A stretch of 64,000 bases of DNA from Streptomyces olivochromogenes (GCF_001514115.1 NZ_KQ948456.1:62001-126000); one strand, 5' to 3'; positions 32,601 through 40,292 are shown, counted from the stretch's first letter. Program-made: numbers and translations. The notes: a model not told the origin generated them from the letters alone.

Positions 32601-34198
32601 CGTCCATGGTCCTGGCCGCGGCCGGCGGCCTCTCCACCCGCCCGACGAAGATCGAGATCCGCTCCCCGGACGGGGACACCGTGGCCGACGTCGACGAGAA
32701 CGGCTGGGCCCGCTTCGACCCGATCACCACGAACCACCTCGACATCACCGTCACCGGGACGGCGCCGCTGACCCTCCACAACCCGGTCGCGGGCGCCGAC
32801 CTGCGACTGCCGGTCGGCCTGACGGAGGTGTACCTCCCGGCCCTCGCCGAGTACCGCACCACACAGGCCCTGGAGACACAGGAGTTCTCGCTCCCGTGCG
32901 GGAAGGGGCCGACGCTCGCGGTCGACGGGAAGCTGTACGCGACGAGCGCGAAGGGGACGGTGGGCGACCTCGCCGAACGGCGGCCGGTCCAGCTGACGCT
33001 GTGCCAAGAGGGTTCCTCGAACCCCGCGTTGGACCTCGGATCCGGCTCGCACCGGGTCGAGGCGGGCGACGCCGGGCCCCTCGCGGTCACGGACGTCACC
33101 CTCACCCGAGGGACCGTCGAGCCCGCCGCCGGTGCCGGACGCTCCCTGCGGATCGTGGACTGGCTGGGCGACCGCCGCGAGGTGAAGGTCGGCTCCGGCG
33201 CCGCCTCGTACCTCACGACGTACGAGAACTACAACGACGGCTGGCAGGCCACGCTGGGCGGCAAGAAGCTGACGCCCCTGCGGCTCGACGGCTGGCAGCA
33301 GGGCTGGCGGATCCCGGCGGGCGCGGGCGGCACGGTCAAGTTGTCGTACGAGCCCTCGACGACGTACGAGGCCGGGCTGATCGGCGGCGGGGTCGGCGTG
33401 GCGGCTCTCGCGGGCCTCGTGCTGTGGCGCCGCCGCGAGGCCAACCCCGACGAGCCACAGCCGACGGCGCCGGATGCCGGGCTCTGGCTCGGCACGGTGG
33501 CGCTCACCCTGGTGGGCGTGGTCATCGCGGGACCGTTCGCGCTGCTGGTCCCCGCGCTGGCGCTGCTCGCCCGGAAACGGCACGCGCTCCTCGTACCGAT
33601 CGCGTTCCTCGCGCTCACCGGAGCGGGGATCGCGGCCGCCACGGGCGCCGGGTCGCCACCGGGCGCGAGCGAGGGCGCGTTCGGGCCCGCGGCGCAGTTG
33701 CTGGCGTTGATCGGGCTGTTCGCCGCGTTGGTGAGCGTCCAGGAGCCGCCCGGCGCGGCACCGCGGGGCTCCCGCCCGGTCTCCCCGCTCGGCCCGCCCC
33801 CGGGCTCCCAGGCCCCGACGGCACCTCTCCCCCGACGCCGCCGCGGCAAGAACGGCGGCCCCGGGGCCGCACCGGACACGGCGGCCGGATCGGCCGGGGA
33901 GGCAGCGGGCGGCGAACCCGGGTCGTCCGAGCCGACCGGAGCCGAGCCCACTGCACCGGCCCCCGGGCCCGACCGTGCCTCCAGCCCGACCATCTCCGCA
34001 CGCGGCCCGGGTTCCGCCCCGCCCGAGGCGGGCGCGGGCGACACGGGTGCCGGCGCGGGTCACACGGGTGCCGGCGCGGGTCACACGGGTGCGGGCGAGG
34101 CGGTCGCGGGCGAGGCCGATCCGCCCACCGCACGGATCGCCTTCCGCAAGGCGGGGAACCCGGCGGACGACGACACGGGAAGGGGCGAACCTCGATGA
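29636..34198 (+). CDS. AftD-like alpha-(1->3)-arabinofuranosyltransferase family protein
   Basis: A 1520-residue membrane giant. A GT-C type DUF3367 catalytic part (about 25-480) carries many helices; the first extracytoplasmic loop has an acidic segment MTFDTKLGVALDPW. A soluble region holds two F5/8 type C-like lectin domains (about 725-850: VTASSTGNW, AFDGNPDTAWAEG; about 940-1040: LTDGNLTTAWIAGD). Then come C-terminal helices and a low-complexity tail of about 170 residues with three HTGAGAG repeats. Mycobacterial AftD adds arabinofuranose from decaprenyl-phosphoarabinose to arabinan. Streptomyces lacks classical arabinogalactan, so the acceptor here is unknown. ATGA overlaps join it to both neighbours. 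Confidence 0.92.
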   Translation: MTTTVQAPPPAAVRPVSTTSGPPHGPRSRRWLLGFWAVVFVLFLAVHPGRMTFDTKLGVALDPWQFLSDLGQLWHDRGGFGGIQDQYVGYVWPMLPFYGLCKLIHLPVWLAERLWLSIVVSVAFWGALRLAERLRIGNGSSRLLAAVAYALWPVFTIVVGSTSAAALPGALLPWVLLPLTDERYSARVAALRSALVVPFMGGVNAAATLASLLPVGLYLLSRPRGPRQRKLITWWVPGVILATAWWVIPLLLLGVYGENFLPYVETSETTTATMSATESLRGAGNWVAYLHFGEAWLPAGWTVAASVIVIVCSALAAGLGLAGLARRDMPERRWLVLTVLSVALLTLAGYGGAFGAPFHGVVQDWLNGWLVPFRNIYKFQTGLALALVFGLAHLVGVAAEPRGARPVRGRRYAPLVAAVLILPGLAWPYLNGSILNPGSFQQLPKYWQTTADWLKKYSPDSRALVVPATAHGLYTWGSPIDEPLDVLADSRWAERDYVPFGTPGNRRAMDAVEQALMTGSDVPGLGDYLSRAGLYYVVVRNDLDPDQVGYVPTQTVKRTLEQSGYERVTGFGPVVTGGRIAHDAPLQVEGLYPRERAVEIYEPAGNGAPRPGQASLSAIADTAVVSGGPEALLPLAADPAMRGRPAVLTGDNHPGLGTAAIQVVGDGLRRADTRFGLVNSNTSYTYTPDQRNDSGSAQDAGKKPHQILPTKGIQHQTVAELRGARSVTASSTGNWLFHLPQYDPVNAFDGNPDTAWAEGASGSANGQWLRIRFEGSLDMPKSFKVTPLPQDGMRSAATRVRVETEKGSATSYLEPDGTTQSVKAPAGSTGWMKLTITDSTAQRAGLTGAGFSEIALPDVQVTRLLKLPTDAAGSDAAAEIVSLHRTTDPTGLAPTGTEAGLHRTFSTSTAGSYEVNASAVAITGDALDKLLYDVSPQQPNRIVATADSTSALGPGLDARNLTDGNLTTAWIAGDRPTIHLSWPDKKPVSSMVLAAAGGLSTRPTKIEIRSPDGDTVADVDENGWARFDPITTNHLDITVTGTAPLTLHNPVAGADLRLPVGLTEVYLPALAEYRTTQALETQEFSLPCGKGPTLAVDGKLYATSAKGTVGDLAERRPVQLTLCQEGSSNPALDLGSGSHRVEAGDAGPLAVTDVTLTRGTVEPAAGAGRSLRIVDWLGDRREVKVGSGAASYLTTYENYNDGWQATLGGKKLTPLRLDGWQQGWRIPAGAGGTVKLSYEPSTTYEAGLIGGGVGVAALAGLVLWRRREANPDEPQPTAPDAGLWLGTVALTLVGVVIAGPFALLVPALALLARKRHALLVPIAFLALTGAGIAAATGAGSPPGASEGAFGPAAQLLALIGLFAALVSVQEPPGAAPRGSRPVSPLGPPPGSQAPTAPLPRRRRGKNGGPGAAPDTAAGSAGEAAGGEPGSSEPTGAEPTAPAPGPDRASSPTISARGPGSAPPEAGAGDTGAGAGHTGAGAGHTGAGEAVAGEADPPTARIAFRKAGNPADDDTGRGEPR

Positions 34199-35604
34199 CC
34201 GCGCTGGAGCACCCGGCACGGGACGGTACCGACGGACCGTCCCGGCGCCCCGCCCGCGTGCCGTTCCCCGTCGTGGACGAGGTCTCCCGGCACTGTGTCC
34301 AGGAGGAGGAACCCGAGACCGTCCACATCGAGGTCCACCTCCCCGGCCGGCTGGACCCCGGCCGCCTCACCACGGCGTTCACCGAGGCCCTGCACCGTCA
34401 CCCCCGCATCCTGATGCGCGAGGCGGCGGGCCCCTGGTACCGCCGCCGCTACGAGTGGGAACTCACCCCCGATCCGGACCTGGAGGTCGTCTCCTTCCCG
34501 CCACCGGGCCCGGGCGCCCTCCAGCACGCACGGACCCGCGCCCTGCTGACCGCCCCGCCCCTGACCGCCGCGCCGCCCATCCGCCTGGAGGTGGTCGACG
34601 GCGCGGGCCCGCCGGTCGGCAGCGAGGCGACGGACGCGGTGGGTACGGCGCCGCGTGCGGTGGGCACGGCGCCCCGTACCCACACCGGCCCCCGCCCCAA
34701 GGGCACCGTCCTCTTCCTCACCGTCAACCACACCGCCCTCGACGGCCCCGCCTGCCTCCGCGTCCTCGCCACCGCCGCGGAGCTGTACGGAGGCAAGGAC
34801 AACTCCCCGACCGCACCCCCCGTACGACCGCCCGAGGTGCAGGCCAAGGCCGTCCAGGTCGACACCCCGTCCACCTGGACCCCGCCCGCCCGCGTGGCCC
34901 ACGGCACCCCGGAGCCCTCGCCCGGAAACGGCCTCCTGGTCACCGAACTCGGCGTCCCGCACCGCCCCAAGGGCTCCCCGTACACCGTGAACGACCAGCT
35001 CATGGCGGCCACCGCCCTGATGATCACGCACTGGAACAGGGAACACGGCGCCCGCCCGCGCCCCCTGCGCATCACGATGCCGGTCGACGACCGCCCCCGC
35101 GGCACGGACATGCCCATCGGCAACGGGACCCGGCTCGTCGAAGTCCCCTTCTCCGTCGAAGAGTTGGACGCCGGGCGGATGGGCGAGCTGCTGCGCCGCA
35201 CTGCGGAACGCACCCGCGCGCTCAAGTCGCTGCCCCGGCCCCAACTCGGCCACGGCGCCGCCCTCCTGACCGCCCCCGTGGTCCCGGTCGCCTGGCGTGC
35301 CGCCCTCACCCGGGGCCTGCGCCGCGCGGCCGGCCCCTGGACGTCGACCACGCTGCTGAGCAACATCGGCCGCATCCCGTACGCGCTGGACTTCGGCGCG
35401 GAGGCGGGCCGCGCGCACGCGGTGTGGTTCTCGGCGCCCGCCCGGACGCCCCGCGGCCTGACCGTCACCACGGCGTCCACCGCGGGCCGTCTGCACGTCG
35501 CCCTGCGCTGGTCGCGCACCCTGCTCAGCCACGGCGACGGCGCCCACCTCCGCGACCTCTTCGAGCACTATCTGCACGCGACGGAGGAGGACCGCAGCCG
35601 ATGA
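34195..35604 (+). CDS. Condensation-fold acyltransferase (PapA-like)
   Basis: A 469-residue protein with the chloramphenicol-acetyltransferase/NRPS-condensation fold. The catalytic motif appears as NHTALDG (His179, Asp183), with Asn in place of the first His of HHxxxDG. The second His alone is catalytic, so activity is plausible. PRPLRITMPVDDRPRG and STTLLSNIGRIPY (DFGW-like region) support the fold. No carrier-protein or adenylation domain is attached, so it resembles stand-alone PapA enzymes that acylate glycolipids. A GTAPRAVGTAPRT duplication lies in a loop near residue 150. Coupled by ATGA to genes on both sides. Confidence 0.85.
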   Translation: MTALEHPARDGTDGPSRRPARVPFPVVDEVSRHCVQEEEPETVHIEVHLPGRLDPGRLTTAFTEALHRHPRILMREAAGPWYRRRYEWELTPDPDLEVVSFPPPGPGALQHARTRALLTAPPLTAAPPIRLEVVDGAGPPVGSEATDAVGTAPRAVGTAPRTHTGPRPKGTVLFLTVNHTALDGPACLRVLATAAELYGGKDNSPTAPPVRPPEVQAKAVQVDTPSTWTPPARVAHGTPEPSPGNGLLVTELGVPHRPKGSPYTVNDQLMAATALMITHWNREHGARPRPLRITMPVDDRPRGTDMPIGNGTRLVEVPFSVEELDAGRMGELLRRTAERTRALKSLPRPQLGHGAALLTAPVVPVAWRAALTRGLRRAAGPWTSTTLLSNIGRIPYALDFGAEAGRAHAVWFSAPARTPRGLTVTTASTAGRLHVALRWSRTLLSHGDGAHLRDLFEHYLHATEEDRSR

Positions 35605-36383
35605 CGCCCACGACCTCGACCCCCACCCCTGCCCCCACCCCTTCCGCCGACTCGGCAACGGCCGCCGCCCGCCGGGGACTTCGCGACTTCTACGAAGATC
35701 CGAGCGTCCCCGTCGCCTCCGGCACCCCCCGCAGCCTCCGCCAGGCCCGGATGCTGGCCGCCGCGCTCGGCCCCGCCACGGCCGGCGCGCGGACCGTGCT
35801 GGACATCGGCTGCGGCGACGGCACCGCCGCCGCGACCGCCGCACCCCTGCTCGCCGGACACCGTCTCGTCGGCGTCGACTGGTCGCAGGACGCCCTCAGA
35901 CGCGCCCACGCCCGGCTGCCGTACGCGATCCGCGGCGAACTCACCGACGGCGGGCTGCCGTTCGCCGACTCCTCGGCCGACGCCGTCCTGTTCAGCGAGG
36001 TGATCGAGCACCTCGTGGACCCGGACGGCGCCCTGGACGAGATACGCAGGGTCCTGCGCCCCGGCGGCCACCTGATGCTCTCCACCCCGAACCTCGCCGC
36101 CTGGTACAACCGCGCCCTGCTGCTCGCCGGTGTCCAGCCCGTCTTCTCGGAAGTGAGCCTGCGCGCGATCCACGGGCGCCCGGGGCGGGAGGTCGTGGGC
36201 CATCTGCGGCTCTACACGGCCCGCGCGCTGCGGGAGTTCGTGACCGCGGCGGGCTTCGAGGTCGTACGGCTGAGCGGGGCGCCCTTCCACGGCGTACCGC
36301 GTCCGCTGCGCCCCCTGGACCGACTGGCCTGCGCGGCGCCGGCCCTCTCCTCCATCCTGCTCCTGCACGCCCGAAGGACGTAG
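35601..36383 (+). CDS. Class I SAM methyltransferase (envelope operon, second)
   Basis: A 260-residue methyltransferase. Motif I is VLDIGCGDGTAAA (about 66-78), then LVGVDWSQDALRRA, FSEVIEHLVDPDGALDEI and VLRPGGHLMLSTPNLAAWYNR. This is the UbiG/type 11 pattern seen in O-antigen or teichoic acid loci. A Thr/Pro-rich tail of 20 residues precedes the domain. Start overlaps the acyltransferase stop (ATGA). Confidence 0.92.
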   Translation: MTPTTSTPTPAPTPSADSATAAARRGLRDFYEDPSVPVASGTPRSLRQARMLAAALGPATAGARTVLDIGCGDGTAAATAAPLLAGHRLVGVDWSQDALRRAHARLPYAIRGELTDGGLPFADSSADAVLFSEVIEHLVDPDGALDEIRRVLRPGGHLMLSTPNLAAWYNRALLLAGVQPVFSEVSLRAIHGRPGREVVGHLRLYTARALREFVTAAGFEVVRLSGAPFHGVPRPLRPLDRLACAAPALSSILLLHARRT

Positions 36384-36386
36384 CCC

Positions 36387-37304
36387 ATGTGGTGGGGAGT
36401 GGCCGCGGCCCTGCTGGCGAACGTCCTGTACAGCACCGGATTCGTCCTGGAGAAGCGCGCGCTCGCCGCACTGCCCGAGGTCGACGTCCGCCGCCCCGCC
36501 CGGCTGCTGCGGCTGGTGCTCGGCAGCCCGCTGTGGATCGGCGGTTCGCTGGCGCTGGCCTCCGGTTTCGGCGCCCAGCTCGCCGTCTACCGCACCCTGC
36601 CGATCGCCGCCGCCCAGGGCATCTTCGTCTCCGGGCTCGTGCTGCTGGTGCTGCTGTCCGCCCGGCTGCTCGGCGAGGAGACGTCGGGCCGCGAGCGGTA
36701 CGCGCTCGGCGCGATCCTGCTGGCCCTGCTGATGGTGGTCCTCTCCCTGCGCGAGGGCTCGGACCGGGTCAGCCGCAGTGCCCCCGCGCCGCTGATCCTG
36801 ACCGTCTGTCTGCCCTCGCTGGCGGCGGGCCTGTGGCTGTACGGGGCCGCCGAGCGCCGCGCGCGGCACCGGCACCGGATGCCGACGACGGGTGTCGAGT
36901 ACGGCGTGGCGGTGGGCCTGCTGTACGGGGTGAGCTCGCTGGCCATCAAGGGCGTGTCGAGCTATCTGACGACCAGTGACCTGGCGGGGGCGGTGATCGA
37001 CGTGCTCCGCTCCCCGTACCCCTATCTCCTGCTCTTCACCGGCGCGTTCGGCCTGGTCATGTCCCAGGCGGCGCTGCAGCGCTGCCGGGCCTCGCTGATC
37101 GTGCCGGTCTGTACGACGGTGACCAGCCTGTTCACGGCGGTGCTCGGCACGCTCGCGTTCGGCGAGGCGCTGCCGCACGACCCGGTGCGGCTGACGCTGC
37201 GCCTGGCGGGCACCGCCCTCGCGGTGTCCGTGCTGCTGGTCATGCCCAAGCACGACGCGGCACCCCAACCCCCCATCGTGGCCAAGGAGCTGACACCACC
37301 ATGA
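36387..37304 (+). CDS. EamA/DMT-superfamily transporter
   Basis: A 305-residue membrane protein with about nine to ten helices arranged as two EamA-like halves (SGFGAQLAVYRTLPIAAAQGIF in half 1; SQAALQRCRASLIVPVCTTVTSLFTAVLGTLAFGEAL in half 2). Some relatives flip lipid-linked sugars; in this operon a role in moving a polyprenyl-phosphate sugar donor across the membrane is plausible but unproven. It starts 3 bp after the methyltransferase stop and overlaps Trm112 by ATGA. Confidence 0.88.
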   Translation: MWWGVAAALLANVLYSTGFVLEKRALAALPEVDVRRPARLLRLVLGSPLWIGGSLALASGFGAQLAVYRTLPIAAAQGIFVSGLVLLVLLSARLLGEETSGRERYALGAILLALLMVVLSLREGSDRVSRSAPAPLILTVCLPSLAAGLWLYGAAERRARHRHRMPTTGVEYGVAVGLLYGVSSLAIKGVSSYLTTSDLAGAVIDVLRSPYPYLLLFTGAFGLVMSQAALQRCRASLIVPVCTTVTSLFTAVLGTLAFGEALPHDPVRLTLRLAGTALAVSVLLVMPKHDAAPQPPIVAKELTPP

Positions 37305-37552
37305 CCCCCGACGACCCGCTGTTGAAGATTCTGGCCTGTCCGCTGGACAAGGGCCCACTGCACCTGCTGACCCCGAGCGACGGCGAGGCGCCGAACTCCG
37401 GAGCGGAGCCGAGCGCCGGGGAGGCGCTGTACAACCCGCGCCTGCACCGCCGCTACCCGATCGTCGACGGCATCCCACAGCTGCTGCCGTCCTCCGGGGA
37501 GCAGGTCACGGAGGACGAGCACGAGGAACTCCTCAAGCGGATGGTCCCGTGA
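37301..37552 (+). CDS. Trm112-family small protein
   Basis: An 83-residue protein with the Trm112/YcaR fold: LLKILACPLDKGPLHLL, then a short insert, YNPRLHRRYPIVDGIPQLL. Only one Cys is present, so the zinc-binding set of some relatives is missing. Trm112 proteins activate methyltransferases by binding them, and here it sits between two methyltransferases in one operon. Coupled to both neighbours (ATGA upstream, GTGA downstream). Confidence 0.9.
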   Translation: MTPDDPLLKILACPLDKGPLHLLTPSDGEAPNSGAEPSAGEALYNPRLHRRYPIVDGIPQLLPSSGEQVTEDEHEELLKRMVP

Positions 37553-38412
37553 CGAGGGCGACGAGGGCGACGAGGCCGAAGAGGGCGACGAGGGCGACGA
37601 GGACCTGGGCCGCCCGGCTCGCTCCCCACCTCCCCACCCGCCTCGTCGCGGCGACCGCCCGGCTGGTCTACCCGCGCTTCGAACCCGAACTGGGCCACCT
37701 CGCGGACCTCTGCCCGCCGGGCTGCGGCACGGCGGTGGACGTAGGCGGCTGGTACGGCCCCTGGACCCACCGTCTTTCGGGCCTGGCCCACCGGGTGGTG
37801 GCCGTCGAACCGGTCCCTCACCTGGCCAGGCTCCTCTCCGCCGCCGCCCCCTCCAACGTCCGCGTGATCCGCGCCGCCGCCTCCGACCGTCCGGGCACGG
37901 CGCGGCTCTGGTTCCCGCCGGACGACGCGGGCGACCGGGGCGTGTCGTCGTTGGTCCGCCGGGACATCCACGCCCACGCGGTCGAGGTCCCGTGCGTGAC
38001 CCTCGACAGCCTGGGCCTCCACGACGTCGACTTCGTCAAGATCGACGTGGACGGCAACGAACTCGCCGTCCTGCGCGGCGCGGAGGCCCTCCTGGCCCGC
38101 GACCGCCCGGCCCTCTTCATCGAACTGGAGTCCCGGATCCAGCCGATCGCCCCGGTGGTCGGCCATCTCGCCGAGCGCGGCTACACGGGCTGGGTCCTGC
38201 CCGCGACCACCTGGCTGCCCCTGGCGTCCTTCCCTCTGGAGGCCCACCAGGCACGCACCTCCCACGTGGCCGCCCAGGGCCTGCTGCGCCGCGTCCTGCC
38301 TCCGCGCGGCCCCCGTTACGTCAACTCGGTCCTGTTCCTCCCGGACGGCTGCCGACCCGGCTCCCTCCCGATGCGCGACCATGGACCCCATGCCCGCCAA
38401 GCGACCCGCTAG
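37549..38412 (+). CDS. FkbM-family methyltransferase
   Basis: A 287-residue O-methyltransferase. Motif I is TAVDVGGWYGPWTHRL (about 63), and the FkbM hallmark DFVKIDVDGNELAVLRGAEALL lies at about 161-182. The N-terminal 20 residues are encoded by repeated GACGAGGGC-type 9-mers (37551-37604; TRATRATRPKRATRATR). This strongly basic tail may touch the membrane or be slippage-prone. GTG 37549 overlaps the Trm112 stop; a later start is possible but none has a better ribosome site. FkbM enzymes methylate sugar hydroxyls in polyketides and glycans. Confidence 0.88.
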   Translation: MTRATRATRPKRATRATRTWAARLAPHLPTRLVAATARLVYPRFEPELGHLADLCPPGCGTAVDVGGWYGPWTHRLSGLAHRVVAVEPVPHLARLLSAAAPSNVRVIRAAASDRPGTARLWFPPDDAGDRGVSSLVRRDIHAHAVEVPCVTLDSLGLHDVDFVKIDVDGNELAVLRGAEALLARDRPALFIELESRIQPIAPVVGHLAERGYTGWVLPATTWLPLASFPLEAHQARTSHVAAQGLLRRVLPPRGPRYVNSVLFLPDGCRPGSLPMRDHGPHARQATR

Positions 38413-38986
38413 CCCCTTCACCCCGCTCGACTTCCAACTGGTCCTGCTGCGCCGCATGGCCGACCACAACCCCGGCCTCGTCGAGGACGCCCGCCACGAG
38501 CTGGGCGTCTCCATCGCCGACATGCGCGAGGCCAACCGCCGCTGGCAGGCCATGCTGCACGCCCCGCGCTCCCGGGCGGCGGTGTCGCGCTACCGCTCGA
38601 TCCTCGGCGCCCCCGAGTCCGTCACCCCTCGCCAGATCGGCGACCTGTCCTGCGAGGCCCTGCTCTGGCCCGTCCCCCTCTGGCCCGACCTCCGCTTCGA
38701 GGTCCTCGTCGCCCCGAACGGCGTCGCCTGGAACGAGTGGCTGGTCCGCGCCCCCGGCGCCCCGAGCCCCCGGCTGGAGACCCTCGACGACCTCACCCCC
38801 TGGTCCTGCACGGTCGACGAGGTCGCCCGCGCCTTCGCCCCCGCCCGCCCCCTGGAGGGCACGGCCCCGACCCGCTGGGGCCTGGCGTTCACGGCCCCGG
38901 ACGCGTCGGGCGTACGACAGGAGTGCGCGGCGGAGTTCACCTGGGGACTGCTGCAACGGGTGGGCGTCAAAGGGCAGCAGCCTTGA
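38381..38986 (+). CDS. Conserved-looking protein of unknown function
   Basis: A 201-residue soluble protein (GVSIADMREANRRWQAMLHAPRS, SRYRSILGAPESV, WPLWPDLRFEVLVAPNGVAWNEWLVR). It overlaps the FkbM stop by 32 bp, so it is the coupled last gene of the operon; ATG 38390 is an alternative start. Codon bias is typical for a real gene. No family recognised, no signal peptide or membrane helix. Its 3' end overlaps the convergent ATP-grasp gene by 20 bp. Confidence 0.75.
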   Translation: MDPMPAKRPASPFTPLDFQLVLLRRMADHNPGLVEDARHELGVSIADMREANRRWQAMLHAPRSRAAVSRYRSILGAPESVTPRQIGDLSCEALLWPVPLWPDLRFEVLVAPNGVAWNEWLVRAPGAPSPRLETLDDLTPWSCTVDEVARAFAPARPLEGTAPTRWGLAFTAPDASGVRQECAAEFTWGLLQRVGVKGQQP

Positions 38987-39884
38987 CGATCGCCTCGGCG
39001 ACCACGGGCACCGACTCCGGGTGCAGCCACAGAAACAGGTTCGGCTCGACGAGTTCCAGCTCCATGACACACGGGTTCCCGTCGTCGCCGTCGACGAGGT
39101 CGACACGGGCGTAGAGCAGCTCCGAGCCGTCCGTCCTCTGCGGCACGGCCGCCAACGCGTGTTCCGCGACAGCGAGTTCGGCCGACGTCGGCTGCCAGGG
39201 CTCCAGGCGGGGGTGCGCGACCTTGTCCGCGTCGTAGGCCGTGCCGGGTTCGAGGACGGCGCCCTTGCGGCTGGCGTGCAGGAAGCGGCCGCCGTAGAAC
39301 TGGAGCGCGCGTTCACCGGCGGTGTCGATGCTGGTCAGATACGGCTGGACCATGGCGGTCAGCCCCCGGTCGTGCATCCGCTCCAGCTGTCGCAGGGCCG
39401 TCTCCCGCTCCTCGGGGCGGTACCGGGCGGCGAGCCGCGCACCCGCGCCGGAGGTGGGCTTCACGACGTACTCGCGGTCGTCGGGGAACTCCGCGGGGGC
39501 ACCCGGGGCGAGGTACCGGGTCGGCACGGTGGGCACCCCCGCCTCCGCGAGATCGCCGATGTACCGCTTGTCGGTGTTCCACCGCACCACGGCAGCCGGG
39601 TTCGCGAGCCGCGTCAGCTTCCCGCACCGCTCGGCCCACGCCACGAACTCCGCCACCCGCCAGCTGTAGTCCCAGGTGGAGCGGATCACCACGAGGTCGA
39701 AGGCCGCCCAGTCGATGTCCGGATCGTCCCAGTACCCGACGACGGCCTCCGTCCCGGCGTCCTCCAGAGCCGCCCTCAGCACGGGCAGATCCCGGTCCAT
39801 GCTCTCCGCGCCCTCCTCGGGCCGGTAGGTGGCGAGCGCGATACGTGCGCGGGCGGCGGCGGTGCGGGCCACTGCGGACTCCAT
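38967..39884 (-). CDS. ATP-grasp domain protein
   Basis: A 305-residue ATP-grasp ligase of the RimK-like type. The pre-ATP-grasp part has YRPEEGAESMDRDLPVLRAAL and DLVVIRSTWDYSW. The ATP-binding lobe has EYVVKPTSGAGARL (Lys and Gly-rich loop, about 145-158) and the metal site ARVDLVDGDDGNPCVMELELVEPNLF (about 262-286). Such enzymes join a carboxylate to an amine through acyl-phosphate. It converges on the envelope operon; involvement is possible but not shown. Confidence 0.9.
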   Translation of the reverse strand: MESAVARTAAARARIALATYRPEEGAESMDRDLPVLRAALEDAGTEAVVGYWDDPDIDWAAFDLVVIRSTWDYSWRVAEFVAWAERCGKLTRLANPAAVVRWNTDKRYIGDLAEAGVPTVPTRYLAPGAPAEFPDDREYVVKPTSGAGARLAARYRPEERETALRQLERMHDRGLTAMVQPYLTSIDTAGERALQFYGGRFLHASRKGAVLEPGTAYDADKVAHPRLEPWQPTSAELAVAEHALAAVPQRTDGSELLYARVDLVDGDDGNPCVMELELVEPNLFLWLHPESVPVVAEAIVKAAAL

Positions 39885-39944
39885 CCTCGTAACGGCTGAT
39901 CTCCGGGGAGGCTAACAATCGCGGAGGGAACTCCGGCAGCCCAT

Positions 39945-39965
39945 TTGACCTTCACCTTCGGTGAA
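39945..39965. promoter_or_regulatory. TTGACC box abutting an inverted repeat
   Basis: TTGACC is followed directly by TTCACC-TTC-GGTGAA (39951-39965). The layout, a -35-like box beside a dyad, recalls MerR- or repressor-type promoters reading rightwards. A matching -10 box is not obvious, and the target would be the distant PP2C gene or, in reverse, the ATP-grasp gene. Confidence 0.3.
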
Positions 39966-39990
39966 GCCACGGGATCGACGGCGGAGCAAC

Positions 39991-40090
39991 CCAGCCCGTC
40001 CGGCGTTTGAGGACGAGCCCTTCGGGCGAGCGGGGGTCTGGGGGCGAAGCCCCCAGGGACGGGAAGGGTCGGGGCGGCGGGGGCGAAACC
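39991..40090. repeat. Streptomyces dispersed extragenic repeat
   Basis: Starts CCAGCCCGTCCGGCGTTTGA and contains hairpin CTGGGGGC-GAA-GCCCCCAG (40038-40056), ending in a purine-rich GGGACGGGAAGGGTCGGGG tract. I know this wording as a multi-copy intergenic element in many streptomycetes. It may act as a terminator for flanking transcripts. Confidence 0.7.
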
Positions 40091-40292
40091 AACCCCACCT
40101 CGCGCTTGACCACGGGCGCGCAGAAGCCGACGACCGGGGCGCTCACGAAGGCACACGGTCCCGCCCTCGGATCCGGCCACGCGGGAGCTTCAGGTGCACT
40201 CGACCGGCGTCGAGGCCGAGACCGCCGGTCGGCGGGAGCTCGTGGCGTTTCTCGTGGATCACCTCTCGTACACGTCGAGGAAGGACACCACC

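Larger units (their letters stand above)
39885..40292. other. 408-bp intergenic region between ATP-grasp and PP2C genes
   Basis: No gene is supported here. It holds an inverted repeat next to a TTGACC box (39945-39965), a Streptomyces dispersed repeat (39991-40090) and about 200 bp of leader before the PP2C gene in which no consensus promoter pair is evident. Confidence 0.5.

Noticed and set aside
29540..34219. Open minus-strand frame of over 1500 codons opposite the AftD-like gene
   Set aside because: Low-complexity Arg/Gly/Ala sequence, whereas the plus strand has membrane helices and F5/8 domains.
14000..39000. A direct functional link between the arabinan-degrading locus and the AftD-like arabinosyltransferase operon
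   Set aside because: Proximity and the shared sugar are suggestive, but they have separate promoters and regulators and no common motif; coincidence cannot be excluded.
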